From Bombardia bombarda (lineage: Eukaryota > Ascomycota > Sordariomycetes > Sordariales > Lasiosphaeriaceae): a DNA stretch of 64,000 nucleotides. The position numbers and the translations under genes are program-made. Positions within the stretch are counted from its first letter, which is position 1, and each line of letters starts with the position of its first letter. The notes beneath the pieces were generated by a model. That model was not told the origin of the DNA, made no database searches, and was given only the letters and a program-made list of their open reading frames with translations. The DNA is taken from contig JAULSR010000002.1 in assembly GCA_030512295.1 (NCBI GenBank), forward strand, positions 7,378,001 through 7,442,000, read 5' to 3'. This document shows positions 36,425 through 45,331 of this stretch, one piece after another.

Positions 36425-37474
36425 ATGGCCGCCGTCGTAGTACCGCTTTTCTTGGCAGCCTTGGCGGCCCTATCCGGGCCGGTGCTTGCGCACGGCGGGC
36501 TGAACAACTACACAGTTGGCGAGACTTGGTACAGAGGGTACGGAACACTCGGCATCAGAGAGAGAAAGGAAGGCTTCCTTCAACCCGAGATTGACAACGG
36601 TGAGAGAGCAGGTACGATCCCAACACGCCGGCTGCAGACCAAGTTGGCCAGTCATGGATGGTGCAGCGCCCCTGGGCCTCCATAGACCCCATCTTCAGCG
36701 TCGACGACAAGCACATCGCCTGCAACGACCCGGGCTCGCCGCCGACATCATACATACCCATCCAGGCCGGCGAAAACATCACGGCGGTCTACTGGTACTG
36801 GCTGCACCCCGTAGGACCCATGACGGCCTGGCTGGCGTCGTGTGGCGACGGGGACTGTAGCGCCGTCGATGTCAACGAGGTGGAATGGTTCAAGATCTGG
36901 GAGGCTGGACTGCTCGAAGGGCCCAACCTGGCCGAGGGCCTGTGGTATCAGAAGGCGTTCCAGAACTGGGATGGCAGTCCAGATCTCTGGCCCGTCACTA
37001 TCCCAGCGAGCCTCAAGCCGGGGAAATACATCATCCGCCACGAGATATTGTCCATCCATATCGAGAACAAGCCCCAGTTCTATCCTGAATGCGCGCATCT
37101 TGAGATTTCCGGGGCGGGGTCGGCATTCCCACCGAAGGAGTATATGAAGAAATTTCCCGGTGCCTACAAGGCTGATGGTACTGTGCCCTTCGCGGCGGGC
37201 TGATGCGCGTTGGCTGACACTGAAACAGACCCGTCAATCCGTATCAACGTCTATGGCTCCGAAGATACGATGGTTAGTACAAGAAAGCAGACTCCCCTCT
37301 ATGTATTCAAGATGCTGACAGCGAAATAGAATTACACCATCCCCGGCGGACCGGTATGGGATGGGTAAGTGTGGTATTTTGCCATTCGGATAACGACTGC
37401 CTGTATCACATCGACTGCTAACGGCATTTTTGCATAGCTCAACGGTTGTAGACAAGTATTGTCTTGGGTGCTGA
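36425..37474 (+). CDS. AA9 lytic polysaccharide monooxygenase (five exons)
   Basis: Exons 36425-36537, 36612-37177, 37229-37272, 37330-37364 and 37438-37474 join in frame to 795 nt, 264 residues. Signal peptide is residues 1-22; cleavage exposes H23, the N-terminal His of the copper histidine brace. The second copper His is H103 (WLHPVGPMTAW). H181, Q193 and the axial tyrosine Y195 (QFYPEC) complete the AA9 signature. RPW, TAWLASCGDGDC and the KYIIRHEIL block are typical. AA9 enzymes cleave cellulose and some hemicelluloses oxidatively outside the cell, using copper, a reductant and H2O2 or O2. No CBM1 follows; the protein ends soon after GGPVWDG. Introns 1-4 are 74, 51, 57 and 73 nt; intron 4 has a consensus CTAAC branch point. 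The three 3' exons are only 44, 35 and 37 nt, so automatic gene callers may miss them. Confidence 0.93.
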
Positions 37475-37696
37475 TGGAAAGTTCAAGGCCTTGTATTATT
37501 GTTGTAAATACAATTCGACCGATATGAAATAATATGCGTGCACATCAACGATCCATTTGTCAACCCCTGAATGCAAACTAACAACCATGCTAGCCCCTAT
37601 TTCGAAAATTCTGGAAACAACTTTTACTATGCTGCAATACCAATGAATCATTTTATGCTATTCAACCTCATCCAAACCATGCACCCATAATGCTCT

Positions 37697-40600
37697 TCAA
37701 AATCTTCCATCATCCCTCGCCCATCTAAACACCACCTCCTCCGGTGTGGGCGGTGCCCGTGTGCCCTCTAATATCTCCAGCGTCTCAACGTTGACAGTCC
37801 TTGCGCGACGATGTCCCCGTGCACGCGGCGGCGGCGAGGGCTCTGGCGGCGGCTGCTGTCGCTGACTGACCATCGACGACTCAGACTGATAATACCGGTA
37901 CTGTGACGATGGCCCGCTGACATCCCACCGCCACCCATCATCATCATCATCACCTGTCTGCTGCTGCCTATTATCATCCACATCCGTCCTCCTCCTCACA
38001 GTCCGACCCTTCTTCTTGTCCGATCTCTCGCTATGTCTGCCAGCCTCACCCCCTTGACCACCACCACCAGGCCCAGTCCACGCCCCACCACCAACCAGCT
38101 GTGCAAACCTCCCACCCCTCTCCACAAGCTCCTCATACTCACCTACCTCCACCACCGCCCCCTGATCCACCATAACCAGCCTATCCACGATCCGCATCAT
38201 CTCCTTGCTATGCGTAATGACCACCACCGCCATCCTATCATCCCCGCTCACACTCCCCCTATCCATTCCCACCCCCCCACCCACCGCCGCCGCCCTCGAA
38301 GCAGCAACCAAATCCCTCACCACCCCTCTAACCCCCTCCGCCCCCTCCGCATCCAGCGCGCTTGTAGGCTCATCCATAACCAGTAGCTTGGGCAGCCGGA
38401 CCAGCGCGCGCGCGATGCTGATGCGCTGCGCCTGCCCGCCCGACACCTGCAAGCCGCCCTCGCCGACTAATGTATCATACCCGGAGGGGAGGGAGACGAT
38501 GAAGTCGTGGATGCCGGCGGCGCGGGTGGCGCGCTCGACGCTGGGCTGGGAGCGGAGCGGGGAGTCGTCGTGCAGGCCGTAGGTGATGTTTTGGCGCACG
38601 GTGGCGGGGAAGAGGAAGGGGTGCTGAGGGACGTAGCCCATGTGGGAGCGGAGGGTGGAGGTCAGGAGGGTTGAGGCTGGGTGGGTGGCGTAAGTTAGGG
38701 GTGAGGGTGAGGGGGTGGTTGGGTTCGTTGGTGGTTGGGTAATGGTATTTGTTGCTGCTCTAGAGTTTCCCAGATTGGGGAGGGGGGTGTGACGGTGAAT
38801 CTGGGTGATGCTGCTGCTGGTCGCTGTCTTGGCGCTGGGTCGATATCACTATTGGTATTGGCATTGTTGTCTGCGTGCTGCGCTACCATGGTCTCATCAG
38901 GCATCGGGTCGTACAGCCTCAATAGCAGCCCAGCAATTGTGCTCTTGCCACATCCCGACGCGCCCACAATGGCAGTAGACGTCCCGGGGTCGATTTGCAG
39001 ATTGATATTCCTCAAGACCTGCGTATTCGGCGAGCTGGGATACGCAAACCGTAAGTTCGTCATGCGGACCGGCAGCGGTGTGCTAACACGCTTGTTGCCC
39101 TTTGCCTCGTGGCTCGAGGTGTGTGACAGATTCGCAAAATATAGCATCTGAATTGCCGTCGACTTGGCCGCCGCGATCTGGGGCAGGTTCCCCAGCATCG
39201 CAACGGCAGTACCCAGCGAGAAGAGCAGCAAGTTGACAATGCGCAACACGTCCGTGACAGTAACTTGGCCCTGACTCAAGACCATGGCCCCGTAGTAAAA
39301 CACCAAGGCAGTTAGGAAAAAGGTGATAGACATGTACAGGCCATAGAAGAAGCCCATGTATCCAGCACGCTTCCTCCCCGATCGATATGCCGCGTTTGCA
39401 GACTGGGTGTGCTTCTCAGTAAAGTACTTCTCAAGCGTCAAAGCCCTTACGACTTTGATATTCGAAAACGTCTCAGTAAATATGGTTCCCGTCTTGACCG
39501 CATGCTCATCACAGATGGTTTCCCACTTGTCGCTCGTCGTCGAATTGAACCGCGCAGTGCCCATAGCAACCGGTACACCAGCCAGCGTGACCAGCGTCAG
39601 GTCCCATCGGATGACCAGTGCCCAGACCAACGACGTCAAGATCATGACCGAGACCGTGAGCAGGATGGGAACAAACATGCCCACCAGCTTGCGCATCTCC
39701 TCGGCGTTCCTGTCGAGACACTGCGTGATGCGACCGGGCGAGTGGTTGGCCTTGTCAAACCACGTCTTGGGCTGGTTGAGGATTCGCTTGATAGCCTCAG
39801 CGCGCAACGTGTTAACCCATTTCTGCGCAACCTGCTCCATTATGAAGTAACTGAAGAATGTGGCGGTCGCATCAACGACGGCAACACTGGCGAGACCGGC
39901 TGACCAGTAGGCAGTTGCTGCTTGGCGGTCTGCAGGGAGCCAGAATGACGCGAGCAGCTGAGCAAAGATCCAAGAGAAAACAGGATTGCAGCCCGCCACG
40001 ACGAGACAAACCAATACCCCCAGAATCAGCTGGAGTCTGCCTTTCTTGTCCAGGGCAGGCCAAACCGTTCGCAGGATGGCAGTGAGCGACGGCAGCCTAT
40101 TCTCTCCGGGCCTTTTCCTGTCCTTGCGCCTAGCAAGGCGTTCCAAGAAGAATAGCTCAAGAGAATCCAGGCTGGCAGTCTCGACATCCTTGTCCGCCAG
40201 TTTCTTCTCCAATGGCCGTCTCGAAATCAGCGAAATCGGCGACCTGTTATTCTGCACCTCCAGTCCCATCTGCGTGACAAGCCTCATACTATAAGGCCTC
40301 TCTTGTTCAACAGCACTGAAGTCTTTGTACGTAACCGATTTCTGCCTGGAGACGCTGTTTTTCCGTGTAAGACTGTTCCTCCTCGAACCAGGAAAGGCAG
40401 AAGAAGCAGCGCCGCCGCCGTAGCCATAACCCGCCAAGTAACCCGGCTCTGCTCCCAACGCCATACGACGGAACAGTCCACTGGGCGCATTGGTCCTCGG
40501 GCCATTGAAACCGCGCAAGATCCGTTCATAGCGAGCCTCCTGCGGAACTGGCTCGTCCTCGGACGTATCAGACAAGTCCGATTCACTATCACTGCTCGAT

Positions 40601-42756
40601 GCCAAGCTGGTGCGTCTCGAGGGATCGAGGGCACCATCAGCATCGGCCGACGCCAAGAGTGAGCCAAAAAAACCCCGAGAATCCTGGGCTAGATCCTCTC
40701 TGAACCCCTCCTGCACCACGCTGCCGTCCTCGAGTACATACACATACTCGCTATCCTCGATGCAGCCGACCTCATGGGTGATGATAATTGTCGTCTTGCC
40801 CTTGCGCCAGATTCTGATGGCCTCCATGATCAGGCTCCTGCTGACGGGGTCTAGCCCGCTGGTGATCTCGTCCAGAATGAGCACAGGGGGGTCGCGCAGC
40901 TTCGCTCTCGCGAGCGCAAGTCTTTGCTTCTGGCCACCGCTCAAACTAGACCCTCCAGGGCCGATCGGCGTGTCGATTCCGTTAGGCATGCTGGATATCG
41001 TCGACTGGAGGAGCGCCATGCTGCAGGCCTGTCGCGCCTCCTCGACTGTGACGTTGTCCGGATCACGGGCGCCGAGGGCCACGTTCTTGAAGAAGGATTC
41101 GTTGAACAGAATGCTGGACTGCTGGATCAGAGTAATGTTGCTTCGGACCCACTCAAGATCGAGTCTTGTGATAGAGTTGCCATCGACGGTGATATCGCCG
41201 CTCAGAGGTTCGTAGAACCGCAGCAGCAGATTTCCCATGGTGCTTTTTCCGGAGCCGCTTCTGCCGACGACGAAGGTGAGGTGGCCAGCAGGGAAAGTGA
41301 AGTTTGATGGGTTGAGAACGATTTTGTTAGGGTTGGATGGGTAGGCGAAGCTGATCTGGTTTAGACACAATTGTTAGAAAGCTAGTCAAAGGAAACCTGA
41401 GAGAGAGGCAGCACTTACATTTGTCATGCGAATATCGCCAAAACACTGCGCAGGCCTGTGACCGCCAGTGATCTTATCCACTTGTGGACTGCCCTTGAGT
41501 TCAGTCACCAGCAACTTCAGCGCCTGACCAGCCGCCATCCCTTTCGCCAGAATAAGCCATTGCGGCCCCAACGCCTCAATCGACTGGAAAGCAATCATGG
41601 CAGCATAAAACGTCGTCAGCGCATTTCCCGGCGTCAGCTCACCCCGATTAACAAGCGTAATCGCAAAGTAAAAGCCAACAACGAACAACATCATCATCCA
41701 CAACTTGATGTAGCTCATCTGCCCGCAATTCGACAGCACCTGCCGGGTGTAATACTTTGCCGATCTCCTCACGGCCGAGATAAACCGGAATGTCTCGTGG
41801 TCCTCTCCCTTGTAGACCTTGACCAGATCGATGGCCGTGGTCGATGCCGTGACATACTGCGCCGCCTGCGCAAGCTCCCTCTTCTGCGCTTCGATCGCCG
41901 GGTCGAGGAAGCGGCTGATGAACCACAGAATCACAGCCGACGGAACACCCGTAGCGAGCATGACGAGCGTGAGCTTCCACGAGTACACAAACGCCACGAT
42001 CAGACAGGCGACAAATATGAAGGCGTCGCAGACCAGAAACCCGAGCGTCTGCGACGTCGCCATCTGAAACTCCCTCGTCTGCCTATTTCATCACAACATG
42101 TCAGTCAGCTAGCCACAACATCAAAAGTCAACAAACGGGGGATTGCCATTTGTTTCCCAGAATCCAATCCACACTCACGTCTGTATCCCCACCATCAAAC
42201 TCGACATGCCATTCTCCCGCATATCATACCACGCCGTCGTCTTCTTCAGAAACGACGCAAACAGCGTCTCTCTCGCCGTGCGCGCGCCCGACTCGCCCAC
42301 CATGACCCACAGCGCCACGTCGACGCCCGCGGCCAGCCACATGCCCAGCCCCAGCAATGTCATGTACAGACACCACCTCCCGACCTGCGCGAGGAAGGTC
42401 TCGCCGTCAATTGCAGTGGCGCCCCACTGCGAGACGCACTCGAAGATACGACCTAGGAGCACCGAGTAGGCCGTCCGTCCGGCGGCGACCATAGATGCGG
42501 TGCAGAAGGCGCATGCAACGATCCAGGCATGGCCTGGTCTGGTGAATGCCAAGAGGCTGTTGAAGGAGGAGTGCTGTGTGGGCGGCGGCGGCGGCGCTGC
42601 TGTTTTGTCTTGCTCCGACTGCTTGTGGCCGCTGGCTTTTGAGGATGATGTGTCGTGGCCTGGGAGATCTCTGGGGTCGGGCCAGGAGACGTCGGTTGTT
42701 GTTGTGCTGGATGGCTTCGCGAAGGAAGGAGGATGATCGGTTTGGAAGGAAGCCAT
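37697..42756 (-). CDS. Ste6-type full ABC-B transporter (TMD-NBD-TMD-NBD)
   Basis: Exon 1 42179-42756, exon 2 41419-42082, exon 3 from 41355 down; introns 96 and 63 nt. Domains in order: cytosolic N-tail; TMD1; NBD1 with Walker A GRSGSGKST, signature LSGGQKQR, Walker B VLILDEIT and switch His (IITHE); a Ser/Arg-rich linker; TMD2; NBD2 with Walker A GASGCGKST, signature VSGGQAQR, Walker B LLVMDEPT and VITHS. This is the layout of fungal a-factor exporters (Ste6) and related multidrug ABC-B pumps; substrate not provable here. Between Walker A and the Q-loop of NBD2 the frame breaks: one frame stops at 38695 after a Pro/His-rich run, while ASTLLTSTLRSHMGYVPQ continues one base out of phase. It behaves like one missing base, near a C5 run (38711-38715). 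Either an assembly error or a real lesion that would remove NBD2. The C-tail after VGGGAWTG is Gly/Ser-rich. Confidence 0.88.
38695..38730 (-). other. Apparent -1 frame break in ABC NBD2
   Basis: The upstream frame ends PNHQRTQPPPHPHP-stop, while the downstream frame carries PLTYATHPASTLLTSTLRSHMGYVPQ. The two overlap here in a C/T-rich low-complexity stretch. No GT-AG intron bridges them. Either one C was undercalled or the gene is broken. Confidence 0.6.
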
Positions 42757-43507
42757 GGTAAGCGGATGGGCCGAGATGCAGGAGTGGTAGATAGGTAGTT
42801 AGAAGCGATTATTGTCAAGGGCATGAGGACCAGCTCATGGCCAGTTGGTGATGTGCAGGAAGGATGTCTGGATTGGAAGAAGCTCGCGATCACAGAATCC
42901 GCAGCGTGCCGGTTGTAGAGTGAGACCATTTCGATACCATACGAGGGAAATTTTCCAAGGTGAGGACATTTTGGTGTTTGCGAGTACCTTTGTTCGGATC
43001 TTAGTATTGTCACTTGGTGCAGCATCGTCAGGAGGTTGTGAGTGAACAATAGTAAGGGGCGGGAAAAGTGGGGCCTATTCAATGAGGGCAGTAAACAATC
43101 AGTTAGACATCGGACGGCAAAACTTTTGCAGAAAAGTGAGTGAATGCAAGATTGGATGGAATGTTTTCCATTTTCCTTCCCAACCGGTATCAGCGCATGT
43201 ATATGCCTGGGCTCAAAAACCGCTTCGCCCCGAGCACTCTGTGCAGAGATAAGCAGAGGCATGAAAGAGTACAACCCCGCGGCTTCGCTTTCGTTTGACT
43301 CTTTTTCAGATACGGACACTTTTCATCTCCGATATATATCTCAATGGTATTCGACATTTTGAAAGAAGATGGAGTCCCTAGGTAGGGATTCGCAGATGTG
43401 GTCTTTCGACGCTTGGGGAAGGCGCGAGGACACCAGCAGCGCCTCGGCGTCTCACCGTCTCAGCGCCTCACTTGAGGAGCGACTTTTGTACTTAGATCCA
43501 GAGCGCA
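42757..43507. other. Intergenic upstream of the ABC gene
   Basis: Non-coding; promoter of the ABC transporter and 3' flank of the PBDC1-like gene, which is transcribed in the same direction. Confidence 0.4.
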
Positions 43508-44096
43508 TCATGCGCTTGCCTTTGCCTTTTCCTTTTGAGCATTCTCGTAAATCCAGTCGTTGAGGCCCTTCTTGTTTCTGGACTCACTGTCAGCATCCCG
43601 CGCCGAAGATTCGTAGCATGCGCGACGGCTTACCTAGCGATCTCGACGGCATAAAACTGCATTCTCGGGGCTGCGCGCACCGTGTCAGCTCCTTCTATCC
43701 TGCCATGCTTATATGTCGTCGCCGTAAAGACGCCATGACCCACCAAAAATGGTCTCCTTCTCGCCGTACTCCCAGGCAGGGTTGGAGCGCAGCATGGTGC
43801 CAAAGTTGTAGTCGTCAACCCTCTTCTCGTAGGCCATCATGAAGTTGCGCCACCTCTCCTTGCCCGACTTGCTCTTCATCTCGTCCTCGTCGATAGTCTG
43901 GGCTGGGTCGAACTCGGGGAAGTCTTTTTGGAGGTGCTCGTAGATCTCGTCATCGATCTTGGTCAGGCGCAGGGTGGAGCCCTTGACCTTTTCGAGGATA
44001 GACCAGTAGGTGGTCATGTGCATAACGGCCTTGACGGCGAACTGCTTCTCGATCTGGATGTGCGGCAGTGGTTAGCGAGAGCGGCAATGACAGCAC

Positions 44097-44141
<45 letters not shown>

Positions 44142-44263
44142 CTGGTGGTGGGCAGAGAGCTGGTCGGTTGCGGACTGGGCGAGAGTGAGCGGCAAGGGCA
44201 GCATACATCCTCGAGATTGTCCGCCTCGGCGGCATTAAAGGTGCTGGGGACTTGGGCTGTCAT
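43508..44263 (-). CDS. PBDC1 / YPL225W homologue (eEF1A-folding chaperone family)
   Basis: Four exons (44207-44263, 43744-44053, 43634-43670, 43508-43577) with clean GT-AG junctions; 474 nt, 157 residues. The order of conserved blocks is NLEDIEKQFAVKAVMHMTTYW, LRLTKIDDEIYEHLQKDFPEF, KERWRNFMMAYEKRVDDYNFGTMLR, a short exon APRMQFYAVEIAR and NKKGLNDWIYENAQKEKAKA. This is the Polysaccharide_biosynth_2 / PBDC1 domain, full length. Despite the old name, the yeast member (YPL225W, Chp1) is reported to act at the ribosome in folding of translation elongation factor eEF1A; the same role is inferred here. Intron 1 (153 nt) contains a hexanucleotide array. Start chosen because MTAQVPSTFNAAEADNLED leads directly into the conserved block. 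Confidence 0.93.
44095..44148. repeat. (GACAGC)n hexanucleotide array inside an intron
   Basis: About seven to eight perfect copies of GACAGC within intron 1 of the PBDC1-like gene. The reverse strand reads SLSLSL/AVAVAV in all frames, giving spurious open frames. Confidence 0.92.
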
Positions 44264-45331
44264 TTCGATGGATATTCCGGGTCGACGGTTTGTGTCAAAG
44301 ATGGCAAAAGAAGGCGAGAACAGTTGCGACAGGAAAGGTCCTTGGGAATGGAAATAGCTTAAAGGTATCGATGGTGGGGGGGGGGGGGGCACTTTCAAGG
44401 TTCAGTGAGTCCTCAGCGCGGGGCACTGTTTGGCGGCTTCCAGGTTCTTCTCGCTGGGTTTGGGCTCTTATCGATAAGGCAAGAATGTGACGGAATGGAT
44501 TGATTATCTAATCGTGGTTCCTTCCCGGCCAAGCTGGGGTTGCACAGGTTTTGCGCTTGTGCTGTGTGCATCCCTACCACCACCCATGCCTGCCCTGTGC
44601 TAGCGTCCGATTCCCCGTCAGGGTCCTGGCCCCCTTTTCCTCCATATTGTTTACCAACTTTGTCAACTAGCCATCTTCAAATGCCGGGAATATCTATCGA
44701 CTAAGAGTAATCGGTATACAAGACTTGATACTTCTCCCAGGACAGGGGAATGCACGGGCAGTTTGTTTACTCCTATTTTCAGGGGTCTGATTTGCAGCTA
44801 AGGTCCACAATAATGAACATCGTCGTGCAAAGTCAGTCGAATGGGGGTTTATAGCAGCTTACAACTTGAAAGGGTCTTGATGAAATTAAGATTTTGGGAG
44901 TCGTGGTATGTGCCCCGTTAGAGCTGACATGTCTTTGTTTTTCAGGCCTGTGATCGGATGGATGGACGTCATGGCAACTGCGGTTCAACTGCTGGTCGTG
45001 ATGGGGGGCTCCACCACAGGATCCGGGGATTTGATAATTCATTTCATACCCGCACCTTCCCACAATGATTGCCCGCATCATGTGCAAGTGCGATGGGAAG
45101 GTGCAGATCGCATCTCACAAGCCGTCAGCAACCTCTCGTCCCAATTATTCGTTTTCTGCCAGTCTTAGCATTTCCACCACATCCATTTATTTACCTTAAT
45201 TGTCCGAAACTCTTGAACTCAAATGTCGTGCAGGTCGCGTCTCCCATTCGGGCCCCTGCTCGCACCCATCTATCTTTAACGTGTATCGGTTTACAATCTT
45301 GTCTCAATTAATACGGTTCAAGTCAAGAAAG
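44264..45331. other. Divergent promoter region, PBDC1-like and 966-residue genes
   Basis: About 1.07 kb without a gene. Contains a poly-G run of about 15 nt at 44375-44389, roughly 115 bp upstream of the PBDC1-like start. TTTACCTTAATTG-type AT-rich sequence precedes the next gene. Confidence 0.4.

Noticed and set aside
41458..42456. 332-codon plus-strand frame opposite the ABC transporter TMD1
   Set aside because: Arg/His/Gln-rich antisense reading across an intron of a clear ABC gene.
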